DNA of 64,000 nucleotides from Ga0077548 sp035440445 (lineage in GTDB: Bacteria > Pseudomonadota > Alphaproteobacteria > Rhizobiales > Xanthobacteraceae): positions 1-64,000 of the forward strand of contig DAORMJ010000018.1 in NCBI GenBank assembly GCA_035440445.1, read 5' to 3'. Made by a program: the position numbers and the translations under genes. This document shows, piece by piece, positions 49,304 through 56,770 of the stretch (position 1 is its first letter; the number at the start of each line of letters is the position of its first letter). The notes under the pieces were generated by a model, which was given only the letters and a program-made list of their open reading frames with translations, was not told where the DNA came from and ran no database searches.

Positions 49304-51673
49304 TTGCGAACGACGGACATGCCTTTTGCGCTTCGTTCCGGGACGATGATCACCGGCTACGAAGTCGTGCGCGCGATCGGTGCGGGTGGTTTTGGCATCA
49401 CCTATGAAGGCTACAACCCGATCACGGAGCGGCGGGTTGCCATCAAGGAGTTTTTCCCGCGCGGCATCGCTTCGCGCGACGACGCGACCCGGATCGCGTA
49501 TTCCCAGCAGGACAACGAGGTGGTGTCCTGGGCGCTCAAGCGCTTCGCCGACTCCACCAATCGGCTCGCCAAGCTCAAGCACCCGAACATCATCGAGGTG
49601 CTGAACTATGTAGCGGACAACGGCACCGGCTACATGGTCATGGAGCACGTCGAAGGGCAGACGCTCGAAGACTGGCTGAAGGGGCGCACGTCGCCCCCGC
49701 AGCTTGCCGAACTTGGTCCGATTTTTGATCCGATCTTCGACGCGCTCGAATATGTTCATTCAAACGGACTGATCCATCGCGACATCGCGCCCGACAACAT
49801 CATGATCCGCGGCGATGGCCGTCCCGTGCTGATCGATTTCGGTGCATTGAAGTTGATCGCCGAACATACCCAGGCGCATGGGCCTTCGCCGAAGAGCTTC
49901 GGCGTGGTGAAGGCAAACTATTCGCCGCCCGAGCAAAGCGACGACAGCGGCGTCACCGATCCGCGCATGGATGTCTATTCGCTGGCGGCAACGATTTACC
50001 GGGCGCTTGCGGGCAAGCCTCCCGCGGATGCCGACCGGCGCAAAACGGACATCGCGTTGAAGGGCGTGGACCCTTACATCCCGCTTGCCACAGCGGCCGA
50101 GGTTGCGGTGCCGGCTCAGTTTGCTACGACCATTGACGCCGCGCTGTCGCTGCGCCCCATCGAGCGGCCTTCGTCGGTTTCGGAGTTCCGTTCACGCCTT
50201 GCCGCGCGTGAAGAAGCGGCGGTGAGCGATCCGGTAACGGCAGCCATTGCACCGGCAGCAGAGATCGCGCCGACCGCCGCGATTTCTCCCGTCACGTCAT
50301 CGGCGCCCGCGACCGAAATTCCGGCTCCGGTCCCATCCGACGCGACATTTGCCATTCCTGCTTCGCCGGCGGCGCCTGCGCCGGATGAAAGAACCAGCGC
50401 AAGCTATACGCCGCCGCCCGTTCAGCCTTACGACGCGTCAGCACGGCCGGCGGATCAAGGGCAGGCCTATATGCCCCCCGGCAGCGACATGCCGGGAAAA
50501 AAGCGCTCGGGCATGTCCATCGTCAATATCGCTGCGGTGGTCTTGCTGATCGTCGGCTGTCTTGCTGTCGTGCTGCATCGTCCGATCCTCAATTTTGTGG
50601 ACCGGATGATGGGCATGCGGTTCACCATGGGTCTGGAGGAGCAGAACCAGCCTGCGCAAAAGCAGGCGCCGCAGAAGCAGCAGCCGCAACAGCAGAACCA
50701 GCAGCCGCAGCAACAACAGCAAACCCGGCGCGATACGCAGGGCGAGCGCTTGCCGCAGCAACAACAACAAACGCAGCGTCAGCAGCAACCGCCTTCGCGC
50801 GATGCTGAGGCCTTGCTGACGCGCGCAAATCAGTCGCAACGAACCGGCGACAATCGACGCGCCATCGAAGAATATTCGGATGCAATCCGGCTCGATCCGT
50901 CGCTGGTCAATGCCTATACCGGCCGCGGTCTTTCCTATTACCGGCTTGGCGATGGCGATCGCGCCTTCGACGACTATTCGACCGCCATCCGGCTAGAGCC
51001 GAATACGCGCCGCGCCGCCGTGCCCTATCTTAATCGTGCAATCGTCTGGCGGGAGCGGCTCAATAACGACCGCGCCTTCGAGGATATCGAGAACTCGCTG
51101 CGGCTCGATCCAAAGTTCTCGCTCGCCTACAACACGCGCGGCAATCTCCATTACGATCGCCGCGAATATGACCGGGCGCTCGCGGACTACAATCAGGCGA
51201 TTTCGCTCGACCCGTCTTATGCGTCGGCCTACTCCAACCGCGCCAACGTGCATGCATTGCGGCGCGATCCGCAGCGGGCGCTCGACGACTACAGCACTGC
51301 GTTGCGGCTCGAGCCGCGGAACGTGAATGCACTGGTCGGCCGGGGCAATGCCTATTTCGACCTGAACGACGGCGAGCGCGCGATCAAAGACTACAACGAA
51401 GCGCTTCGCATCGATCGCCGCCACGCTCTCGCATATTTCAATCGCGCCCGCGTCTATCTGGCGCGCAAGGATTACGTCAGCGCGTTGTCCGATTATTCGG
51501 ACGCGGTGCGGCTTGATCCGCGCCGGGCCACGGCGCATCAAGGCCGTGGCTTTGCCAATGAGGGGCTTGGTAGGCGCGAAGAAGCGATCAAGGATTTTCG
51601 TGAGGCGCTGCGTCTCGATCCGAATCTGACACAAAGCCGCGAGGCGTTGCGGCGGCTTGGAGTGAACCTTTGA
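49304..51673 (+). CDS. Ser/Thr protein kinase with C-terminal TPR repeats (first of a tandem pair)
   Basis: 789 residues from TTG 49304. That start is fixed by GGGGAG 7 bases upstream and because it makes catalytic residues line up with the second kinase. Kinase domain about 17-270: GAGGFG loop (26-31), Lys48 in VAIKEFF, HRDIAPDN (158-165), DFG (178-180), and EFFPRGIASR, typical of one bacterial kinase group. The usual Lys of HRDxKxxN is Ala. An Ala/Pro linker leads to a membrane helix (about 403-428), a Gln-rich stretch, then about eight TPRs (499-789) outside the membrane. It likely senses something in the periplasm through the TPRs. The stop overlaps the next kinase as TTGA. Confidence 0.87.
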   Translation: MRTTDMPFALRSGTMITGYEVVRAIGAGGFGITYEGYNPITERRVAIKEFFPRGIASRDDATRIAYSQQDNEVVSWALKRFADSTNRLAKLKHPNIIEVLNYVADNGTGYMVMEHVEGQTLEDWLKGRTSPPQLAELGPIFDPIFDALEYVHSNGLIHRDIAPDNIMIRGDGRPVLIDFGALKLIAEHTQAHGPSPKSFGVVKANYSPPEQSDDSGVTDPRMDVYSLAATIYRALAGKPPADADRRKTDIALKGVDPYIPLATAAEVAVPAQFATTIDAALSLRPIERPSSVSEFRSRLAAREEAAVSDPVTAAIAPAAEIAPTAAISPVTSSAPATEIPAPVPSDATFAIPASPAAPAPDERTSASYTPPPVQPYDASARPADQGQAYMPPGSDMPGKKRSGMSIVNIAAVVLLIVGCLAVVLHRPILNFVDRMMGMRFTMGLEEQNQPAQKQAPQKQQPQQQNQQPQQQQQTRRDTQGERLPQQQQQTQRQQQPPSRDAEALLTRANQSQRTGDNRRAIEEYSDAIRLDPSLVNAYTGRGLSYYRLGDGDRAFDDYSTAIRLEPNTRRAAVPYLNRAIVWRERLNNDRAFEDIENSLRLDPKFSLAYNTRGNLHYDRREYDRALADYNQAISLDPSYASAYSNRANVHALRRDPQRALDDYSTALRLEPRNVNALVGRGNAYFDLNDGERAIKDYNEALRIDRRHALAYFNRARVYLARKDYVSALSDYSDAVRLDPRRATAHQGRGFANEGLGRREEAIKDFREALRLDPNLTQSREALRRLGVNL

Positions 51674-53766
51674 CCGAACCACAATTTCCTTTTGCGCTGC
51701 CGATCGGCACGCAGATTTCGGGCTACGAGATCGTGCGCGTGCTGGGTGTCGGAGGTTTCGGAATCACCTATGAAGGGTTTAACCCGGTCACGCGCCGGCG
51801 CGCCGCGATCAAGGAGTTCTTTCCGCGCGGGATCGCGTCGCGGGAGAATGCAACGCAAGTCGTGTTCTCGCGGCAGGACACCGATGTCGTGACCTGGGCG
51901 CTGGAGCGTTTTCGCCGCTCCACCACCGAGCTCTGCGACTTCCGCCATCCGAACATCGTCGAAGTGCTGAACTATGTGCCGGCGAACGAGACCGGCTACA
52001 TGTTCATGGAGCAGGTCGAGGGCGAGACGCTGGAGACCTGGCTGCGGAAGAAAAACGGTCCGCCGACCATGGACGAAATGCGCACCATCCTCGAGCCGGT
52101 GTGCGACGCGCTCGAATACGTGCATTCCAAAAAGTTCATCCATCGCGATATCGCGCCTGACAACATCATGATCCGCCAGGATGGCAGGCCGATGTTGATC
52201 GATTTCGGCGCGATCAAGATCATTGCGCAGACAGCGCAAACGCGCGCCGCTTCGGGCAGGAGCTATGGCGTCGCGAAGCAGCATTATTCGCCGCCGGAGC
52301 AGATGGACGAAGATGCCGAACTCGACTCGCGCGCCGATGTTTATGCGCTCGGCGCGGTGCTTTATCGTGCGGTCACGGGGCAGCCGCCCGTCGATGCCGA
52401 CAAGCGCAAGAACGATCTTATCCTGAAAGGTGCCGACTCTTACGTCTCGGTGGCGCAGGCTTCGCGTATTCCGCTTTCCGCGGGCGTCATCAATATCATC
52501 GACCGTTCGCTTGCGCTGAAGCCGTTGGACCGGCCCTCGAGCATTTCCGAATTCCGTGCCGGTATGCATGACGAGGGCTTCGCGACCGCCGTGATCGCTC
52601 CGGCGGCAACCGCGATTGTCGAGCCGATGCCGACGCCGGGATTCTCCGGCCCCGGCGCGCGTCCTTCCGCGCCTGAGGAAAACATCGCGGCGCGCAACGA
52701 CTACGCCACGAACTACGTGCAGCCGCAGGCGCACTCCCAACCGGATTCCGTCAGGTACGAACCGCCAGCGCCGGAAGCGTCGGTCCCGCCGATGCCGGAT
52801 AAGCCCATGCGCAGCGGCAGGTCGTGGATCGGCATCGCCGCTATCGCTTCGGTCGTGCTCATCGTTCTCGGTATCGGGGTGGCCTCGATCAATTCTCTTT
52901 CCAAGCGGACGACCACAACCACCACGACGACGAACAACAACCAGAGCACGCAGAACAATCAGCAGACCAACGACGTTCATCAGCTGATCGCGCGGGCCGA
53001 CCGGCTTGGGCGCGAGAACAACCACCAGGGATCGATTGAGGCCTTTACGCAGGCGCTTCGCGTGGTTGGCAACGACAATAATCTGCGCACGCTGATCCTG
53101 AAGGGCCGTGCGGCGCGCTATGGCGTTCTGAGTAAATATGTCGAGCAGATCGCCGACCTCAGCGACGTCATCCGTATCGAGAATACTGCGCCCAACTATA
53201 GTGCGAGAGGGCTGGCCTATTGGTTTGCCAGCGAATACGACCGTGCGCTTGCCGACCAGACCCGCGCAATTCAGCTCGACCCGAAGAATGCGGCCTATGT
53301 GGGCGAGCGCGGCCGCACGAATATATGGAAGAAGGATTACATTGCGGCGATCGCCGACTTCTCCGATGCGATCCGCCTGAATCCGGACAGCGGCTATTTT
53401 TACGGGCAGCGGGCTTCCGCGCATTTCAGCCGGCTCGATTACTCGCGCGCCTTGGGCGACTACGATCAGGCGATCAGGCTCGCGCCTAACGATCTCACTT
53501 ACTATCGTGCTCGCGCCGACGTGGCCGTTGCGCGCGCGGACGCGACGCCTTCGACGCGCAGCGCCGATCTCAATCGCGCAAAAGCGGACATGGATGTCGT
53601 CATCAGCCGCGGCACTTCGGTCGGTGCGGCCGATTATGAGAAGCGGGGATTGATCCTCGAGCGGCTCGGTAACCGGGCAGACGCGATCGCCGACTTCCGC
53701 GCCGCACTGGCACGCGATTCCAACAGCAATGCCAGCAAACAGGCGCTGCAGCGGCTCGGCGGCTAG
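51670..53766 (+). CDS. Ser/Thr protein kinase with C-terminal TPR repeats (second of the pair)
   Basis: 698 residues from TTG 51670, overlapping the previous stop. Kinase domain: GVGGFG loop (26-31), Lys48 in RAAIKEFF, HRDIAPDN (158-165), DFG (178-180). Activation-segment region YGVAKQHYSPPEQMDED and RADVYALGAVLYRAVTG are typical. Membrane helix about 385-407, then a run of Thr and Asn (TTTTTTTNNNQ), then TPRs (about 440-698) with YFYGQRASAHFSRLDYSRALGDYDQAIRL. Paralogue of the upstream kinase, with the same domain order, so the pair arose by duplication. The stop overlaps the convergent serB stop by 4 bases. Confidence 0.87.
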   Translation: MTEPQFPFALPIGTQISGYEIVRVLGVGGFGITYEGFNPVTRRRAAIKEFFPRGIASRENATQVVFSRQDTDVVTWALERFRRSTTELCDFRHPNIVEVLNYVPANETGYMFMEQVEGETLETWLRKKNGPPTMDEMRTILEPVCDALEYVHSKKFIHRDIAPDNIMIRQDGRPMLIDFGAIKIIAQTAQTRAASGRSYGVAKQHYSPPEQMDEDAELDSRADVYALGAVLYRAVTGQPPVDADKRKNDLILKGADSYVSVAQASRIPLSAGVINIIDRSLALKPLDRPSSISEFRAGMHDEGFATAVIAPAATAIVEPMPTPGFSGPGARPSAPEENIAARNDYATNYVQPQAHSQPDSVRYEPPAPEASVPPMPDKPMRSGRSWIGIAAIASVVLIVLGIGVASINSLSKRTTTTTTTTNNNQSTQNNQQTNDVHQLIARADRLGRENNHQGSIEAFTQALRVVGNDNNLRTLILKGRAARYGVLSKYVEQIADLSDVIRIENTAPNYSARGLAYWFASEYDRALADQTRAIQLDPKNAAYVGERGRTNIWKKDYIAAIADFSDAIRLNPDSGYFYGQRASAHFSRLDYSRALGDYDQAIRLAPNDLTYYRARADVAVARADATPSTRSADLNRAKADMDVVISRGTSVGAADYEKRGLILERLGNRADAIADFRAALARDSNSNASKQALQRLGG

Positions 53767-54644
53767 TTCGCGTAGCCGCCGCTATAGATGATCGCAGACA
53801 GGTCGCTGTGGTCGATCCGCGCCGCCGCAGCCGCGGCGACGGCTGGTTTGGCATGAATTGCGATGCCAAGCCCGGCGGCGGTGATCATGTCGAGATCATT
53901 GGCGCCGTCACCGATCGCCATGGTTTCCTGCGGCAGGATGCCGAGTTTTGCGGTCAGTTCCTCGAGCGTGGATAGCTTGGCCGCGCGGCCGAGGATCGGC
54001 TCCCGCACGGTACCGGCGAGCTTTTCACCATCTACCAGCAGTTCGTTCGCGCGGTTCTCGTTGAAGCCGAGTCTATGCGCGATCACCTGCGTGAAGAGCG
54101 TGAAGCCGCCGGACACGAGGCAGGTGTAAACGCCGTTCGCTTTCAACGTTGCGATCAGTTCCTCGCCGCCAGCGGCGAGCGTGATTTTTTTCTCGATCGT
54201 TTCGTTGATGACCGAAAGGGGAAGCCCTTTCAGGAGTGCGACGCGCTCGAGCAATGCCGGCTCGAATGGCAACTCACCCCGCATCGCGCGTTCGGTGATC
54301 GCGGCGACATGCGCTTTCAGCCCCGCATAATCCGCGAGTTCGTCGATGCATTCCTGATCGATCATGGTGGAATCCATGTCGGCAACGAAAAGCTTCTTCC
54401 GGCGATATGCGGTTTCCTGCACGATCACGTCGATGGGAGCCGGCGCGAGCGCGGCGCGAACGAGATCGCCAAGCGCTCGCTCCTGCGCGTCCGGTCCCGG
54501 CGCGAAGAAAATATCCGCCGCAATTCCCGGCTTGAGCATGCTTTCCGAAATCGCGTTAGGAAGCAGCGCGCGGGCTTTCGCGACCGCCGCGGCATCGACG
54601 GCCGGGTTTTTGGGATTGCTGACGAGGGTCGCGACGTGAGACAT
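53763..54644 (-). CDS. serB: Phosphoserine phosphatase SerB
   Basis: Last step of serine synthesis. 293 residues. HAD motif I is LFVADMDSTMIDQECIDELADYAG (about 93-116), motif II VSGGFTLFTQ (Ser), motif III/IV GAKxxxT region PILGRAAKLSTLEEL and the Asp pair MAIGDGANDLDMI. The N-terminal ACT-like part is divergent. The ATG at 54644 is used; an ATG at 54659 would overlap miaA. The start codons of serB and miaA face away from each other with only 5 bases between. Confidence 0.95.
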   Translation of the reverse strand: MSHVATLVSNPKNPAVDAAAVAKARALLPNAISESMLKPGIAADIFFAPGPDAQERALGDLVRAALAPAPIDVIVQETAYRRKKLFVADMDSTMIDQECIDELADYAGLKAHVAAITERAMRGELPFEPALLERVALLKGLPLSVINETIEKKITLAAGGEELIATLKANGVYTCLVSGGFTLFTQVIAHRLGFNENRANELLVDGEKLAGTVREPILGRAAKLSTLEELTAKLGILPQETMAIGDGANDLDMITAAGLGIAIHAKPAVAAAAAARIDHSDLSAIIYSGGYAN

Positions 54645-54649
54645 GGGAC

Positions 54650-55558
54650 ATGATGGCATTGAAAAACGCGGTGCTTATTGCAGGGCCTACGGCGAGCGGC
54701 AAGTCCGCCCTCGCACTGGAACTGGCTGCGCGGATGGACGGCGTCGTCATCAATGCCGATTCGATGCAGGTCTATGGCGATCTGCGGATCATCACTGCGC
54801 GTCCGAGTGATGAAGAGATCGGTCGCGCGCCGCATCGGCTATACGGTCACGTCGATGCGGCCGAGATCTATTCTGCCGGCCGGTGGCTCCGGGAAGCCGA
54901 GAAGGAAATCGAGGCGGTTCAGGCTGCTGGGCGGACCGCCATTATCATTGGCGGTACCGGTCTTTATTTCAGCGCCTTGCTGAAAGGGCTTTCTGCGGTC
55001 CCGGAAGTATCTGCCGAAGTGCGGCAGCAAATTCGCTATCTTGGCGACACAAAAGATAACGAGACACTGCATGCGATGCTTGTTGCGCGCGATCCGCGCA
55101 CGGGAGCGGAAGTCCGTGTCTCCGACCGGCAGCGCATTTTGCGCGCGCTGGAGGTCATCGAGGCGACGGGCAGGGGGCTTGCGGCATGGCGGGAAGTGCC
55201 GGGCGTGCCGGTGCTGAACTCCGGCACTTATCAGGCGATATTCCTGCAAACCGATCGCGAGGCGCTGGGCAAGCGCATCGATGCCCGCTTCGACAAGATG
55301 CTGGAGGAAGGCGCGCTCGAGGAAGTCAAAGCGCTCAAGTCCCGCAGTCTCAACCCCCGGATGCCAGCGATGAAGGCGCACGGCGTGCCGTGGCTGATGC
55401 GCTATCTCGATGGCGAGATTTCACTTGAAGAGGCCGCGGCCCAGGGCAAGCGCGATACGCGCCAATATGCCAAGCGGCAGGAGACCTGGTTTCGGAATCA
55501 GTTGTCCGAGTTTCGTTGGGTAAAGCCGGAAAGTGCGGCTGACGCGCTCAAGCTCTAG
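54650..55558 (+). CDS. miaA: tRNA dimethylallyltransferase MiaA
   Basis: Adds the isopentenyl group to A37 of tRNAs reading UNN codons. 302 residues: LIAGPTASGKSALALELA (P-loop, about 9-26), VINADSMQVYGDLRIITARP (DSMQ tRNA-recognition motif), GGTGLYFSALLKGL and RQYAKRQETWFRNQ. The start is ATG 54650 or 54653; GGGA lies just before. In many Rhizobiales hfq or the ilv genes lie nearby; here the ilv genes follow after one opposing membrane gene. Confidence 0.95.
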   Translation: MMALKNAVLIAGPTASGKSALALELAARMDGVVINADSMQVYGDLRIITARPSDEEIGRAPHRLYGHVDAAEIYSAGRWLREAEKEIEAVQAAGRTAIIIGGTGLYFSALLKGLSAVPEVSAEVRQQIRYLGDTKDNETLHAMLVARDPRTGAEVRVSDRQRILRALEVIEATGRGLAAWREVPGVPVLNSGTYQAIFLQTDREALGKRIDARFDKMLEEGALEEVKALKSRSLNPRMPAMKAHGVPWLMRYLDGEISLEEAAAQGKRDTRQYAKRQETWFRNQLSEFRWVKPESAADALKL

Positions 55559-55581
55559 TCTCTCGCGCGGACGACAGCAGT

Positions 55582-56559
55582 TTACTCCGCCGCTTTGAGT
55601 TTCTGCCGCACAGTTCGTTTCGGCCACAGCCATTGGGCAGCAACAGCCGCGAGCGTGATTGCGCTTGTCGTGAAGAACACGACCCATGCTGGGCGCACGG
55701 CATCCGGAAAGACCAGATTGGCCTGCAAGACGCGTTGCCAGTTCACGCCGGTAAAGAAGCCGTACCACATGGCTTCTGCTGCGACCGTGAAGAGGCTCGC
55801 TGCGAGGACCAGCAGAAAAAGGTGAAGAAGTTTCGGCTCTCCGAGCCGCCGCTGCATCACCCGGTATAACAACAGCCACGCAAGCAAGCCTGCCATCCAG
55901 GTCGGCTCGTAGATGTTAAGTTTCTTCTGCATCGCGAAGTGGATGACCGAAAGCACCGCAATGGAATAGGTCAGCGTGTGCAGTCTGTTCCAGTTCGCGC
56001 TGCCGATGCGCGCGATCATGCCGTCCGTCGATGTCAGCCCGAGCGCTGTCATCATGATGAGCGCGACGAAGCCGATCGTCAGATAGAGCCGGAGGATGAT
56101 TTCGCGTGCGACCGTGCCGAGCGCGAAGTTCTGGTCGATCACGTAGAGCAGGAAATGTGCAAGCGCGTAGAAGAACGCGGCGACGCCAAGCGTGCGGCGC
56201 ATGTTGATGAGCTTCGGCGCGTTGAAGAGCCGCCGGGCGGGCGAGATGCACAGCGAGAGAAAAAGCAGCCGCAGCGACCAGTCGCCGGTCTGATGCGTTA
56301 GCTCGACCAGCGGCTGTGCGCCGAGATCCTGACTCACCATCCGGCCCATGAGGTAAACGGCGGGCAGGCAGGTGCCGACAAAGGCGATCAGCTTGTGAGG
56401 GGAAAGTTTCCCGTTTTTCTCGCGCAGGAACGGCAAATCGTAAGGTCCGGTTTGGCAGGAAACTAAGCTGGACCGCTCAGTACCGATACCGGGTCGCAGC
56501 CACAATCCCGTGAGAAATGCCCTCAAATGCCGCTTGCGGGGCGAAAAAGGCAGGCGCAT
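55582..56559 (-). CDS. MsrQ-like ferric-reductase-type heme membrane protein
   Basis: Up to 325 residues; six helices. LVELTHQTGDWSLRLLFLSLCISPARRLF, LGVAAFFYALAHFLLYVI, RLHTLTYSIAVLSVIHFAMQKK follow the ferric reductase transmembrane domain, with heme-ligand His residues in LTHQTGDW, ALAHFLLYV, RLHTLTY and VIHFAM. This is the MsrQ pattern, which supplies electrons to the periplasmic methionine sulfoxide reductase MsrP, though MsrP is not adjacent. An extra cytoplasmic-looking stretch at the N-terminus may be untranslated: TTG 56436 would start at PFLREKNGKLSPHKLIAF. The C-terminal 60 residues carry two more helices. Confidence 0.78.
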   Translation of the reverse strand: MRLPFSPRKRHLRAFLTGLWLRPGIGTERSSLVSCQTGPYDLPFLREKNGKLSPHKLIAFVGTCLPAVYLMGRMVSQDLGAQPLVELTHQTGDWSLRLLFLSLCISPARRLFNAPKLINMRRTLGVAAFFYALAHFLLYVIDQNFALGTVAREIILRLYLTIGFVALIMMTALGLTSTDGMIARIGSANWNRLHTLTYSIAVLSVIHFAMQKKLNIYEPTWMAGLLAWLLLYRVMQRRLGEPKLLHLFLLVLAASLFTVAAEAMWYGFFTGVNWQRVLQANLVFPDAVRPAWVVFFTTSAITLAAVAAQWLWPKRTVRQKLKAAE

Positions 56560-56565
56560 AAGGAC

Positions 56566-56594
56566 TTGACGCTGCTTGCGGGGCCCTTTAGGGT
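56566..56594 (+). promoter_or_regulatory. Promoter of the ilvB leader
   Basis: TTGACG (56566-56571), 17 bases, TAGGGT (56589-56594). The transcript would start near 56601 and read through the leader peptide at 56626. Confidence 0.6.
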
Positions 56595-56625
56595 CCGCGC
56601 AACTTTTGAACTCGCTGGAAGACCA

Positions 56626-56676
56626 ATGAGCAAGATTATTCTTGTAGTAGGAGGGCGCACCCCCCGCACGGCTTGA
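56626..56676 (+). CDS. ilv attenuator leader peptide
   Basis: Sixteen codons MSKIILVVGGRTPRTA with a run Ile-Ile-Leu-Val-Val near the start, the regulatory codons for the three products of the pathway. Ribosome stalling on them when branched-chain aminoacyl-tRNAs are low would change the RNA folding. GCGCACC (56655-56661) pairs with GGTGCGC (56697-56703), and GGCTT-GAAC-AAGCC (56670-56683) makes a small hairpin, just before a terminator. The start lies 25 bases after the predicted transcript start. Confidence 0.85.
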   Translation: MSKIILVVGGRTPRTA

Positions 56677-56703
56677 ACAAGCCGGGCAGACGAGGTGGTG
56701 CGC

Positions 56704-56729
56704 AAAGGGGTCTTTCGAGGCCCCTTTTT
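56704..56729 (+). terminator. Attenuator terminator upstream of ilvB
   Basis: AAAGGGG-TCTTTCGAGG-CCCCTTTTT: a hairpin with a T run, 27 bases after the leader stop. It should stop transcription when the leader is translated freely. Confidence 0.85.
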
Positions 56730-56770
56730 CGATTCTAGGGCATGAACAAGACGAAGAAGTGGAGCGGACG

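Noticed and set aside
50690..50790. CAG/CAA-rich tract that looks like a tandem repeat or CRISPR
   Set aside because: It is the Gln-rich linker of the first kinase, irregular in period and in frame; no spacers.
52913..52935. ACN repeat in the second kinase
   Set aside because: Codes for a Thr run in a disordered linker just after the membrane helix; ordinary low complexity.
51538..53424. 628-codon open frame antisense to the second kinase
   Set aside because: The plus strand carries the kinase and TPR motifs; the antisense product is Arg/Val/His-rich without structure.
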